Shown: positions 46,285-58,090 of the stretch, piece by piece
How positions within the stretch are numbered: the first letter of the stretch is position 1
Layout of the letters: each line of letters begins with the position of its first letter
Assembly (NCBI GenBank): GCA_032719365.1
Contig: CM064863.1
Location: forward strand, 65,869,583-65,933,582
Origin: Prinsepia uniflora
Lineage: Eukaryota; Streptophyta; Magnoliopsida; Rosales; Rosaceae
Direction: 5' to 3'
Length of the DNA: 64,000 nt
The notes under the pieces: model-generated
What the model saw: the letters and a program-made list of their open reading frames with translations, nothing else
Told to the model about the DNA's origin: nothing
Databases searched by the model: none
Translations under genes and position numbers: made by a program

Positions 46285-48584
46285 TGTGATGACCCGGAAA
46301 TTCGAAAAAGGAAAAATTGGAAAAATTGGAAGGAAATGACGAGTTTGCCCTTGGTTATGGGGGGCAAAAGTTGACTTTTTGATTGGGACCTTGTTTGGAC
46401 TTTCTGGAAGGACCGTTGGATAGATCTCGGAACCCTGAATCCGTAGAACAGGCGGCATGCGTAAATCGGAGTCCGGATGGAAAAGTTATGGGTCTCGAAC
46501 GGCGAGGGGCATTTTGGTAATTTTGAAGGTAAGGTTAAAATGGTAATTTTGGTTGGGCTAAGATTTGATGATTCGACCACTTTGATGAGTCAATGTTTGG
46601 TGACCCATTGTTCCCTTAAGTGACACATGTCACTTGGCTAAGACAAGTGAGTCATTGTTCCCTTAATTGAAATAGAAAACCTTGTCGTGTGGATATTTGA
46701 GGGAAAAAGCAGAGAACAAATTAGTGTTTGATCGATCGTCTTAGCAACCAATTGAGAAAACTTGAGAAAACTGATGTAATTGAGAAACTCAGGAGCTTGG
46801 GATAGAAAGGGAAACTCGAGGGATAGAGAGGAAGAAGAACCGAAACCCAAAACCCATGAAATTCGAATTGATTAAGTTTCGAAGTTGAAATTATGAACCA
46901 AAAACACTGAAATTTTCCTTGAATTAAGCCTTCTGAGCTCAAGGCGAGTCGAACCCAATCAAGAACAAAGATAATTGGTGTCGTTTTGACCTAGAACAGA
47001 CCTGACGGATAAACGGGAAATTAAAGGTTGAGTCGTGCAATTTGAGGTAAGAAAGGATGAAATTGAGATTGGGAAAATATTTAGAAGGGTCCTGCGAAGG
47101 TCTCTGAATGATTCCCTTTATGAAATCAATGGGAATTAAAGGAATAGTAAGATGAACTTTTAATGGAAATTTCGAGTTTTGATTTGGATTAATATCAGAT
47201 GTTATTGTTGAAATTAAAGCTACAGATCTAGAATTAACCTAGTTTCAAATCTAATAGACAGTTCAATTGAAGGAATTAAAGCAGGATTGAGGGAGATTCA
47301 AACGGGTCATCTCGCGGGTTGTAGGACCCGTTTAACAGAGAAACGGGCGAGGAAGGAGATTGTAGCAGGGTACTGTACACGGCGCGTGAGGGCGCGTGGG
47401 CACGATTCCCAAGGTGAGGTCAACATGACTTTTATTCTATGTAATATAACAAACATTTTGGCGTTGGTTTCGAGTCGATCGGACACCGTTTCGATATTGT
47501 TTCGAGGGTCCGAAGGATTATGTTACATTTTAAATTCATATTTAATTCCCGGAAAATTATGGGAAAATTATAGGATATTAATTGAGTCAATAGTGACCCT
47601 TAATGATGATTTTTTGCAGGACTTGTGATTCCTGGAAAATGTCGAAAATTACGGAAAGACGTAAATGCGGAAATCGAGCGATTTGGACGGTGTGTGAGTG
47701 GACGTTTATTTTATAAACTGTTATGCATGCATAGTTAAATGTTGTATATGATTGGTTGCATGATTTGGTTTGTAACGATGTCATGGTGATTTGGCATGTT
47801 AAATTGTGATTTAATGATTATTTTAATCGGTCTTTCAGTCACGTTTTATGAGGAATGTGCAATTGATGTTTTAGGCTAGGCCCGGAGTCAAAAAGGTTTC
47901 AAAAATGATATTTTGACTTAGTTGGTGAGTCAAGGATGATTTCTGGCTTATTTTAATGTTTTCAAATGAGATATTATAGATTTACGTGTAAATGGCATTT
48001 GGGTTGAGACCTTTCGGGAATGATTTTGACTTGGTTTGAAGTCAAGGATATGATTGATATGTGTTTGTGGTATGGATTGTGTTTGTGATTGTGGATATTG
48101 GTACATGTTTGGATGATGCGAGTGCAGTTCCTAGACGTGACTCGGATGTTGCGTGGGTGCAGTCCCCGAGTATGTGATACGTCTAGATGGTGTGTGTGCA
48201 GTTCCCAGACATGACTCGGATGGTGCCTGAGTACAGTTCCCGAGGTGGCCTACGCGTAGTGCGGATGTGACTGTGTGATTGTTTGTGCACTTGTGAGTAG
48301 TGCTGTTTGATGTTGATGGTCATTCTTTGCGTACTGGTATTGAGTACGGGTTTTGGTCCTTGTGGCCAGGTTAGTGTTTTCACATGTTTGGCTTGAGAGC
48401 CGGAATTTGATGTTTTTCATGTGATTTGGCTAGAAAGCCGGTGATTGTTATTCATATGTTTTATCCTATGCATGCCTAGTTTGATAAACTGGAGGGGAAA
48501 ATGGTATATTTGAAATGTATTTTCAAAGGCTATTATTTTTTTCCACTCACACCTTTTTTGTTTTTATGACCCTCCAGGCCTTGG
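46285..48584 (+). repeat. Plus-strand LTR, 3' end lost
   Basis: It starts TGTGATGACCCGG and carries the family landmarks: an 'aagtgaca-ca-tgtcactt' palindrome near 46618, GC-rich 'ggcgcgtgagggcgcgtggg' near 47382, 'gtgtgagtggac' then ATGCATGCAT (47693-47730), a second CATGC site near 48470 and TCCACTCACAC near 48542. After 'accctccagg' it breaks off into short CG-rich repeats, so the terminal stem-loop and 3' end are missing. No primer site follows. Confidence 0.58.
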
Positions 48585-48633
48585 TACGACGTTCGGGGCA
48601 CACCACGTTCGGGGTACGACGTTCGACGTTCGG
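48585..48633. repeat. Short CGTTCGGGG repeats at a junction
   Basis: 'gtacgacgttcggggcacac' and shortened forms repeat several times between the truncated LTR and Cassandra DNA. Confidence 0.7.
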
Positions 48634-49489
48634 GGCACACCACTATTCCTTTCCCAGGCCATTCCCCCTCGCAGGAATGTAAGATTGTTCACTGTTCCTA
48701 TCAGGACCCGACCCTCCTCGGTGAGGACCCGACTCATCTAGCACGATATTGTCCGCTTTGGACCTCTTTGCCCTTGCCTTCACGGTTTTGTTATCGGGAG
48801 CTCACGGTGCAACTTCCCAAGGGGTCACCCATCATGAAATTTCACCACCTCAACTCGCTTAACTTTGGGGTTACAATCCCCCCCAAAGCCACTTGAGCTC
48901 CCAAAAGGTATAGTGCTAAATAGGTGTGTACGTACACCTTTAAGGCACACCACCATTCCTTTCCCAGACCATTCCCCCCTCCCAGGAATGTGGGATCGTT
49001 CACCGTTCCCTCTAGGACACGGGTCTTACAATCCACACCCGTTAGGGCCCAACGTCCTCGGTGGCACACTTCCCGGTCGGGGTTTGGCTCTGATACCAAT
49101 CTGTCAGTATTAGAGCGTCATGAGTATCCTATGAGCTAACCATGCTCTGATACCACCTGTCAGGACCCGACCCTCCTCAGTCAGGACCCGACTCATCTAG
49201 CACGATATTATCCGCTTTGGGCCTCCTTGTGCTTCCCCTCACGGTTTTGTTTTTGGTAGCTCACGGTGCAACTTCCCAAGGGGCCACCCATCATGGAATT
49301 ACACCAGCCTCAACTCGCTTAACTTTGGGGGTTCCAATCCCCCCAAAAGCCACTTGAGCTCCCAAAAGGCCTCGTGCTAAATAGGTGTGTGCCTACACCT
49401 TTAAGTCACACCACAATTCCCTTCCAAACCATTCCCCCCTCCTAGGAATGTGGGATCGTTCACCGTTCCCTCCAGGACACGGGTTTTAC
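48634..49489 (-). mobile_element. Cassandra TRIM element 2, rearranged, with two primer sites
   Basis: A 65-bp LTR fragment (48634-48698) precedes a full LTR (48699-49030), then an internal segment with a primer site (49087-49098), TGTCA and about 50 unrelated bases with a second primer site (49144-49155), then a second LTR (49158-49489). 5S-like domains lie at 48807-48874 and 49266-49335. The left flank is a truncated LTR, the right flank the end of a gypsy-type internal region; no target duplication is seen. Confidence 0.82.
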
Positions 49490-49631
49490 GTCTGGCTGCG
49501 ATTAAGTATTGTTCTGGTTAGTTGGTGTACGAGTGTACACATGAGGTGAGATCGACTTTTCTTTCCACGAGGTGGTTGTGGAATCAATATAGTTGGAAAT
49601 TCGAGGATGAAATTAATTAAGGAGGGAATGT
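49490..49631 (+). other. 3' end of a gypsy-type internal region with purine tract
   Basis: 'ggaaattcgaggatgaaatt' near 49589-49610 and the purine tract at about 49615-49630 directly precede an LTR. The matching upstream internal region and 5' LTR are absent; Cassandra DNA takes their place. Confidence 0.6.
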
Positions 49632-50657
49632 TGTAACGACTAGTCCCGAATTTCAGGATTAGATTAGTGACGAATCAAGGATTAGTGAGGTTAATCGGTG
49701 ATTAGTTGAGCGAAATCGGAAGAACGATGCAAAATGACTGTTTTGCCCCAAGTTGAAAGCAAAATAGTTGACTTTTTGACCAGAAGGTCCGATGGCCGAG
49801 GGCTAAATACTGTTACGTTGATCGGGTCGATACGAATTCATAGACAGGCGGCACGTCGAATTCGGACGTTCAACGGAGAAATTACGGTTCAAGGAAGTTT
49901 AGGGCACTATTACACATTTTATGAGACAAATACCTTTTGGAATTAGGTGGGCCCCAGATATTTAAATTGGACCAATGGATGAGTGACACTTGTCCATCGA
50001 CCATGCTCACTGCCTCCCATACATGCATTCCCTCTCCCTTTGTTCGTGCATACCAAACTCAAACCAAAACCCGTTCTCACCAAATGCCCATCGACCATGA
50101 CCACACCCCAATCCTTCCCCTTTCACTTGGTTCAATCTGAGGAGGCGGCAGAGAGTGGCTGAGGACTGAGAGGTAGCTGTAAGGTGGTCTGAACTGCCGT
50201 GGACGGCGGCGTGGAGGAAAACTCGACAAGGTAATCGGTTTGGCCCATTTCCTTTGATTTTCGATTTGTGACATTATGGGCCGTTTTCTAGTGCTTAGGG
50301 TGAGTTCATTACATTGCTAGGGAGTTAATATGATGGTTTTGGTGGTGCTTCACGGCCGAGGAGGCCCTGGGGAGGAAATGGAAACTTGGACCGAAATTGG
50401 GAGTTTAGAACGGATGGATTTTAGGATTGTTTTCCATGTTTTGAATTCATAAAATGATTCATAGGATATATTTAGGAAGATTGGTGGAAAGAAGGAAGAA
50501 AAAAGATGAAAAAATAGGAGGATAGGGCCCTGGACCGGTCACGCCGGTCCAGCTGGACCGGATTGCAGTGAAGGAGCTGGTTCGGACCAGTCTGGAGGTT
50601 GAAGATGACTGCACAGTGTCCGGCACATGGGCCACCTTTTGGGGATGCTTCCAACAC

Positions 50658-50774
50658 ATGAAATTATCCTTTCGATGTAACGAACATTTTGGGACTGGTT
50701 TCGTGTCGATCAGATATCATTTCGATAGGTTTTGGGGTGTCCGAAGGTTTAGGATCAGGATTAAAAATAGTTAA
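50658..50774 (+). other. Conserved 38-codon LTR frame (49632 LTR)
   Basis: It starts ATG and stops after 38 codons, reading MKLSFRCNEHFGTGFVSIRY first. It is the plus-strand copy closest to the apparent consensus. Confidence 0.42.
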
Positions 50775-51704
50775 AAATTCCAGAAAATTACGGGGCTTTA
50801 GTGAGAGGTTAATAAGGTCGTTAGTAACCCTCTAAAGTGATTTGTATAGGTTTGGGAGTCCCGGTGATGACGATTGGCCCGGGAGAGCCGTATGGCACGC
50901 GTATTGAGGCGGCAGTTCGGACGGTCTATGAGTGGACCTTGTTTTCTAAATTCATGCATGCATAAATGTTTATTATATGTTTTAATACTTGTTTTGAGGT
51001 GCCATGAGTGCATTTGTGTGTGGTTACGTATTAGCATGTATTTCGAGGTTTTAGCCATATACGATGCCTATACGGGTTTGTACTTCTACGATGGTTTAAA
51101 TGAAATGGTTTTTGGATTTAAAAAGGATAAACTTAGGCATGAGACCCATTTGGTTTATCTCGGGTATGTAGCCCTATTGGTGACCTACGGGTCTGAGTTG
51201 TGGTCGTGGCGGGTGTTATGTGCACGGCGACGGACGAAACGACGCTCGCCTCTAGACTGGAATATGTTCCTTCTGGAGAGGTCACGATGCACGATCCATT
51301 GTCGAGTAGGCGATGGAGGCTCGACTTCGGAGTGCTGATGGTTTAGGATATCGATCAGTGATGAGTGCACCATGAACAAGTGGTGGTCGCGTCGGTTGAT
51401 TTGTTCACCGCGACATACCATGATTGAGGGCGGTCCTGGATGGATGGTTGCATGCATCACTACAATCGGAATCGTGACTAACCCTTAGATATCGGGCACG
51501 ATGCCCAGTTGAGTCATGTGTTCGGGCATAAGACCCAGTTACTTTACGATTGTGATTTCGGGTCGGGGACCCTAAATGGATTTCTAGTTTCATGACGGTT
51601 TATGGGGACCGGGCATGAATGTTTTCTATATATATATATATATATTCATATACCTTCCTTATTTGGAATGTCTACTCCGGGGAGGGTCGTTGGCCTAGGT
51701 GGAC

Positions 51705-52204
51705 NNNNNNNNNNNNNNNNNNNNNNNNNNNNNNNNNNNNNNNNNNNNNNNNNNNNNNNNNNNNNNNNNNNNNNNNNNNNNNNNNNNNNNNNNNNNNNNN
51801 NNNNNNNNNNNNNNNNNNNNNNNNNNNNNNNNNNNNNNNNNNNNNNNNNNNNNNNNNNNNNNNNNNNNNNNNNNNNNNNNNNNNNNNNNNNNNNNNNNNN
51901 NNNNNNNNNNNNNNNNNNNNNNNNNNNNNNNNNNNNNNNNNNNNNNNNNNNNNNNNNNNNNNNNNNNNNNNNNNNNNNNNNNNNNNNNNNNNNNNNNNNN
52001 NNNNNNNNNNNNNNNNNNNNNNNNNNNNNNNNNNNNNNNNNNNNNNNNNNNNNNNNNNNNNNNNNNNNNNNNNNNNNNNNNNNNNNNNNNNNNNNNNNNN
52101 NNNNNNNNNNNNNNNNNNNNNNNNNNNNNNNNNNNNNNNNNNNNNNNNNNNNNNNNNNNNNNNNNNNNNNNNNNNNNNNNNNNNNNNNNNNNNNNNNNNN
52201 NNNN
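51705..52204. other. Assembly gap, 500 N
   Basis: Exactly 500 unknown bases inside an LTR; the round size suggests a scaffolding placeholder. Long frames spanning it are artefacts. Confidence 0.98.
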
Positions 52205-52242
52205 CGTGTCATACGAGATCAGGGACGTCCAGGGTTAATCCT

Positions 52243-52274
<32 letters not shown>
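52243..52274. repeat. 32-base G run beside the gap
   Basis: Related LTRs have about five or six G at this point ('cccggggggattgggatggg' at 22022). The run lies 38 bases from the gap, so a sequencing or gap-filling artefact is likely. Confidence 0.9.
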
Positions 52275-52275
<1 letters not shown>

Positions 52276-52287
52276 GGATTGGGATAG

Positions 52288-53048
52288 GTCCCGACCCTCA
52301 TCGGTCAGGACCCGAATCATCTAGCACGATATTGTCCGCTTTGGGCCTCCTTGCCCTTGCCTTCACGGTTTTATTTTCGGGAGCTCACGGTGCAACATCC
52401 CAGGGGTTCAACCATCATGGAATTGCACCAGCCTCAACTCACTTAGCTTTGGGGTTCCAATCCCCCCCCCCTCCCCCAAAGCCACTTGAGCTCCCAAAAG
52501 GCCTCGTGCTCGATAGGTGTTTGCCTACACCTTTAAGGCACACTACTAATCTCCTCCCAGACCATTCCCCTCATAGTAATGTGGGATCGTTCATCGTTCC
52601 CTTCAGGACACGGGTCTTACAATCCACCCCCCTTAGGGCCCACCGTCCTCGCTGGCACACTTCCCAGTCGGGGTTTGGCTTTGATACCATTCTGTCAGAA
52701 CCCGACCCTCCTCGGTCAGAACCCAAATCATCTAGCACGATATTGTCCGCTTTGGGCCTCTTTGCCCTTACCCTCACGGTTTTGTTTTCGGGAGCTCACG
52801 GTGCGACTTTCAGGGCGTCACCCATCATGGAATTGTACCAGCCTCAACTCCCTTAACTTTGGGGTTCCAATCCCCCCCAAAGCCACTTGTGCTCCCAAAA
52901 GGCCTCGTGCTAGATAGGTGTGTTCCTACACCTTTAAGGCACGCCACCAATCTCCTCCCAGACCATTCCCCTTGCAGGAATGTGGGATCATTCACTGTTC
53001 CCTTCAGGACACGAATCTTACAGTCCCCTCCAGGACACGGGTCTTACA
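52288..53048 (-). mobile_element. Cassandra TRIM element 3
   Basis: The first LTR (52288-52621) lacks its outer few bases. The internal segment has a minus-strand primer site (TGGTATCAAAGC, 52678-52689, one mismatch). The second LTR is 52693-53022, followed by a 26-bp partial repeat of the LTR end (53023-53048). 5S-like domains: 52390-52458 and 52801-52868. The left flank is a gypsy LTR and the right flank the RT of a different gypsy lineage. Confidence 0.83.
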
Positions 53049-54702
53049 GTATTGTCTTGGGTCACATGATTTCTAGCAAGGGTATTGAAGTCGACAAAGC
53101 TAAGTTGGATGTTGTTGAGAGATTACCATACCCAGCCACGATTAAGGTGGTTAGATTATTCTTGGGTCACGCTTGATTTTATCGAAGGTTCGTCAAGGAT
53201 TTTTCAAAGATATCTCGGCCTATGTGTGAATGGCTTGCAAAGAATGTTGTGTTTAACTTTGACAAGGAATGTAGAGAGGCCTTTAACACCTTAAAGGACA
53301 AGCTCACGAGCTCCCCCACCATCATGCCCCTTAATTGGAGCCTCTCATTCAAACTCTTGTGCGATTCTTCTGATTTTGAGGTTGGTACTGTTTTGGGACA
53401 CCAACTTGAAAAACCTCTTCATGTTATCTACTATATAAGTCGCACCCTTAATGATGCCTAATTAAATTATTTAACCACCAAAATGGAGCTTCTTGCTGTT
53501 ATCTTTGCCCTGGAATTTTTTTTTGCTTACGTGATTCAAACAAAGGTTATAATCTATACGGATCATGCAGCATTGAAGTACTTGTTGAGCATGAAGGATA
53601 CAAAACCTAGATTGTTGTGATGGATGCTTTTCCTTCAGACGTTTGACTTAGAAATTAGGGACAAGAAGGGAAGTGAGAATGTAGTTGCTGATCATATGAG
53701 CCGTCTCATCCATGGCTCGAATGAATAAGTAGATCACCTCCCCTTATAAGAGACATTCCACAATGAGCGACTTTTCAACATTCATGCAATTGACCTATGG
53801 TACACTGATTTGATTAACTTTACTGTCACTATATAATTCCCTATGTCATTGAGCAGGTATCAAAAGAGTAAGCTTGCTAAACAAGCCAAGTATTACATTT
53901 GGGATGTGTCATACCTATGGAAACATTACCCGGATCAAATCATTCGTTGATGCATTCCCGATCATGAGGTACTTTCAGTTTTTGAATGTTGTCACTCTTT
54001 GGCATGTAGAGGTCATTTTGGGGCCAAGAAAACAACGTTTAAAGTCCTTCAAAGTGGATTTTTTTGGTCCACACTCTTCAAGGATGCTTATGAATTCATG
54101 TGCACTTGTGATAGATGCCAAAGACAAGGTAACATAAGCCCTAGGAATCAAATGTCATTGAACCCGATTTTAGTAGTTGAGATCTTTGACATTTAGGGCA
54201 TTGATTTCATGGGACCTTTCCCAAACTCTTTTGGTAATGTTTTTATATTCTGTGTTGTGGATTATGTATCTAAATGGGTTGAGGCACTTGCCATTAAAAC
54301 TAATGATGCTAAGGTTGTTGTGAATTTCATTCAAAATCATATTTTAGCTAGGTTTGGTGCACCACGGGCTATCATAAGTGATAAAGGCTACCACTTTTGT
54401 AATCGTTCTTTTGATGCCTTGATGAAGAAGGATGGTGTCAATCATCGAGTATCCACTCCCTACCATCCTCAAACATGTGGGCATGACGAAGTGTCCAATA
54501 GAGGGATCAAAGCTATACTTGAGAAGAAGGCTCATCCTAACTGTAAACATTATTCTATGAGGTTAAACAATGCACTTAGGGCTAATAGGAAAGCATACAA
54601 AACACATCTTGGTATGTCCCTTTTTCGATTAGTCTTTGGTAAGGGGTGTCACTTGCCCGTAGAACTTGAGCATGATACGCTAAAATGAAGCATTAAAGTA
54701 AA
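53049..54702 (+). pseudogene. Athila/Tat-like Ty3/gypsy pol: RT end, RNase H, integrase
   Basis: It starts inside RT at 'IVLGHMISSKGIEVDKAK', with no upstream gag, protease or RT palm. Domains in order: RT end (53049-53250); RNase H with 'LLCDSSDFEVG', 'MELLAVIFALEFF' and 'IIYTDHAALKYL' (53345-53600); zinc-binding part with 'CRGHFG' and 'CDRCQRQG' (53985-54130); integrase core with Asp in 'GIDFMGPFPNS', Asp in 'IISDKGYHF' and Glu in 'HDEVSNRGIK'. Stops at 53174, 53459, about 53619, about 53726, 54194 and 54686 interrupt mostly one frame; several sit where Trp or Arg is usual, as expected from C-to-T or G-to-A changes. Confidence 0.88.
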
Positions 54703-56240
54703 CACAAAGTCTCACTCGATACTTAATATAAAAAAAATACACATTAAAACCCTTTTTTGTAGATTGTAGCATTGATAAGTAGGGATCATTCTTAACTGGG
54801 GATAGAGGGTACCTAAACATGATTAAATTTTGATTAATTAATTATGGGAGTAGTTGATTGTTTCTATTATCCTACATAATTAACTAATCTAAGCTAATAT
54901 AATCTATTATTTACATGGTAAACTCATCTTTAAACCTAACTCATTCATAACTTAAACCAATTTTCATAATCAACGAAATTCCAAAACCTCAGTTCAATAA
55001 AATAAAGGTACATTATCTTAAGTATGAGCTCGGGAATAAGCCCTATACAGTTTCAATGATCTAGACTAGGAAATACGCCCTATATCTAATCAAGCATCAA
55101 ACATAAACATAACATGGAAGATTATTGAAATCAATACAAGATATAAAACCATAATAAGTTTAATGAACAATCCAATAAACACGATATTCAACAACATAGA
55201 GAAAAACTACAGGGTTAAGAGGTTAACTTACACTTCGAATCCTCGGGGATACGCCCTATAGATGTTAGGTGGTTCGACACTCTTGGCGAGACACTCAGGA
55301 ATACACCTTATATGTCAGGACCCGACCCTCCTCTGTCAGGTCCCGACTCATCTAGTACGATATTGTCCGCTTTGGGCCTCCTTGCCCTTGCCCTCACGGT
55401 TTTGTTTTCGAGAGCTCACGGTGCAACTTCCCAAGGGGTCACCCATTATGACAAGTCCCTAGCTCAATTCCTAATAAAATAAGTAATACCAATCTTAAAG
55501 AAAAATGTAATAAAATTCCTAATTAAAAATATGAAATAAATCTTAATTAAAAAGGGGAAATCTTTCCTTGTTTTGCTTGGAAATTTCTGGGCTATTGGAA
55601 TTTTCAAAGAGGAAATGGAACAGCTAGGCCACATGTAGGAGGTGCGGGTTAGGCCTTGGACTTCAATGGACTGCATTCTTGAAATTGGGCCTCTAGAATG
55701 CGTGGACTCATCCAAGATGTTGAACTTTGGACGCGTGTGCTAATGGAGGTAGCTGGGCTTGGAAAACTGTGGAGTTGATGAAAATTGAAGCGCTGGGCTT
55801 TAGTGACACTCGCAAATGCCTGAGCGAACAAATGGGTTGGTTGGCAGCTGATGAGTTTCGTAAAATGAGAATTAACACCATGCACTGCATGCAATGCGTG
55901 GACTTCACCCATGGGCTTTATGCGAGATTTAAGCTGGAAAATTGACCTAGGAAACAAGGCTTTAATTTGGGCTCCAAACAATTTGGCATTCGAACAAGTA
56001 ATTAGTAATTGTTAATTTAATTATTAATTCTTGCAATTAGTTACTAATTAATCAATTCTAGTAATTATTATATGAACATAATAAAAGGAGATAGAATGAA
56101 TATAATTAAGGTTCTAACAAAGTAAAACATAAATAAAATTGTTATAAAAAGGTGATCAATTATGTGTTTGACATAGCACAAGGCATTTTGGGTTGTTAAG
56201 CACATGAACATGAACTTAGACGTTGCTGGAATTCACTAGA
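54703..56240 (-). repeat. LTR-like insertion splitting the gypsy integrase
   Basis: The protein sequence breaks at 'EHDTLK' and resumes at about 56243, so this 1.5 kb is inserted. It is A/T-rich and non-coding, with four repeats of 'gggaatacgccctat' type (55030-55310), and resembles 17491-19123. It contains a Cassandra fragment at 55313-55449. Exact ends and a target duplication were not found. Confidence 0.5.
55313..55449 (-). mobile_element. Cassandra fragment 4
   Basis: TGTCAGGACCCGACC begins a Cassandra LTR that stops at 'cacccattatg', inside the 5S-like domain; only its C-box half remains (55421-55449). No second LTR or primer site is present. Confidence 0.85.
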
Positions 56241-56242
56241 AG

Positions 56243-56593
56243 TTACAACTAAATGAGCTTGATGAACTCCGCAATGAAGCATATGAGAGTGCTTAGATTT
56301 ACAGGGAGAAGATCAAGGCTTATCACAACTAGAACATTCAAAGGAAGGTCTTTCAATTTGGACAAGAAGTCTTGCTATTCAACTCACGGCTCAAGTTGTT
56401 TCTGGGTAAGTTACGTTCTTGTTGGCTTGGTCCATTCATTATCACTAACGTTTTCCCTCTTGGTGCCATTGAGATTCAAAATCCGGTTAAGAAAGAACTA
56501 TTCAAGGTGAATGAACATAGACTCAAGCCCTACTCTGGGACGTCACCAATTCCACTTGAGGCACCCGTGACCCACTTACACGCCCATACATAA
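56243..56593 (+). pseudogene. Gypsy integrase C-terminal region
   Basis: It resumes the pol of 53049-54702 with 'LQLNELDELRNEAYES' and continues through 'EVLLFNSRLKLFLGKLRS', 'GPFIITNVFPLGAIEI' and 'FKVNEHRLKPY', the C-terminal signature of Athila/Tat-type integrases. Two early stops precede an open stretch ending at 56593. Confidence 0.85.
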
Positions 56594-58090
56594 GTTGTTG
56601 TCTTCGTCTTGCCTATACGTTAAATCAAGCGCGCCTCGGAGGCAACCTATCCCTGGTTTGTACCTTTTTCTTTGTGGACGTTTTTCAGTTGTAGATCTCA
56701 ATCACTATAATGACTTTGTCCTACTTTTATGCTTGCAAAATTGAGGAAAATGTTTGGAGGTATGGACTTTAACACCTTATGAACAATTGCATGTTTTGGG
56801 GTACACAAACTAGTTTTCTATTTTGATTAGCTTGTTATTTTTTGTTTTGATTTTTTTGCTGCTTTTTTTTCGTATTATGCTACTTTTTATGCTTAAAAAA
56901 GTTAATATGAATAGATAGAATGCGAGAATTGCTTGTACTTACTAAGAATCATTGTCATTGTTATTGAACTCACACTTGCACCTCGCGATACTATAATCAA
57001 GTGATTAAACAACCAAAACAATTGAATTTGAGCATACTATTCGAGACTACCATTGTGAGATCTTTCAGCTTGATTGCCTTTCTTTTTGAGTAATCAACTT
57101 ATTTCTACTCTTAAACACTCATCATTTTGTTCATAATTGAATGATCTCATTCTAATTGCATTGATGTTAAAGAACCATATCTATTGGATGCTATTGATTT
57201 AATGTGTTATTGTCTATGAGATGCGATATAGGCTATGTGTGTTTTAGCTCCTAAACGCCTTTCTTTTCCCCATCCCAATTGCATGCTCCTTAAGCCCTTT
57301 TGAAGCTAAACACTTAGCCGTTTTGTTCTTCACCTACATTATGACGTAACCTTGTTTTGAATCCTTCATTACGATCATACCCTATTATCTAAGCTTGTGT
57401 CAAGGTTACATCGAATGAGATTCATGGTGAGGAGGAAATGTGTTGATGTTTTGTGCTACCTATTCTCATGCGATTGAAGTATGCTTAAATTGAAAGATCC
57501 TTCGTTTGTTTTCAAAGTGAGGAAGTTATTGCATGATCTTGGCTCAACTCATATAAACAAAAGCAAAAGTGTATCAAGTTCATTAGTGAATTCAAAAGAA
57601 AAGAAAAAAGCAGAAGAAAAAAAAATTTGTGAATTCAAAAGGAAAAAAAAAATGAATGCAATGAACTTAGAGTTGAGCCAAGTGAGCCAAGTACCTCCAG
57701 TAAGGGCAATGTAGTGAGTAAAGCATGGGTTCATGATTTATAAGTCAAGATTCGAGTCATGACTTCTCATGCCTTGATGCAGCTAAGTTCTTTGAATTCC
57801 AACCTTCCTTTCTAAACCCAAGAACCTAGCCCCATTACAACCCTTAAATGAAGACCTATTGATCTTGTGAATGGTTATGCAAAGGATTAAGCTACGTGCC
57901 TCTGTTTTTAAACTTCAATTCCTTCTTGAGATCATATTTCCAAATAAGGTTCTATTCTTCATTGAAATTCATATGTAATTAACTTGATCTTCTTTACATA
58001 AACTCATCACATATGCTTGTTGAGTGAAAGCCTTCGGATTCATGTGTGCATTGATTTATCTTGTCTTTCGATTATAATTTCTCAATCAAT
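56594..58090 (+). other. Spacer between gypsy pol and the 3' LTR
   Basis: It starts with 'cgcgcctcggaggcaaccta', common just after pol in Athila/Tat elements. No env-like or other protein is recognised. A Lys/Glu-rich, A-rich frame at 57481-57714 most likely reflects composition. Confidence 0.5.

Larger units (their letters stand above)
49632..52287 (+). repeat. Plus-strand 3' LTR containing the scaffold gap
   Basis: It starts TGTAACGACTAGTCCC. Landmarks: the left half of the GAGTGACA palindrome (49977), the 38-codon frame (50658-50774), 'ctatgagtggacc' then CATGCATGCAT (50928-50960), and one 51-bp-array unit near 51592. The middle of the 3' half is Ns. It ends as 'gggataggtc' fused to Cassandra sequence, with both termini lost. 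Confidence 0.65.

Noticed and set aside
51602..52324. Long frames spanning the N block
   Set aside because: Ns translate without stops; artefact of the gap.
57481..57714. Lys/Glu-rich 77-codon frame in the gypsy spacer
   Set aside because: A-rich composition explains it; opposite strand is also open; no homology recognised.
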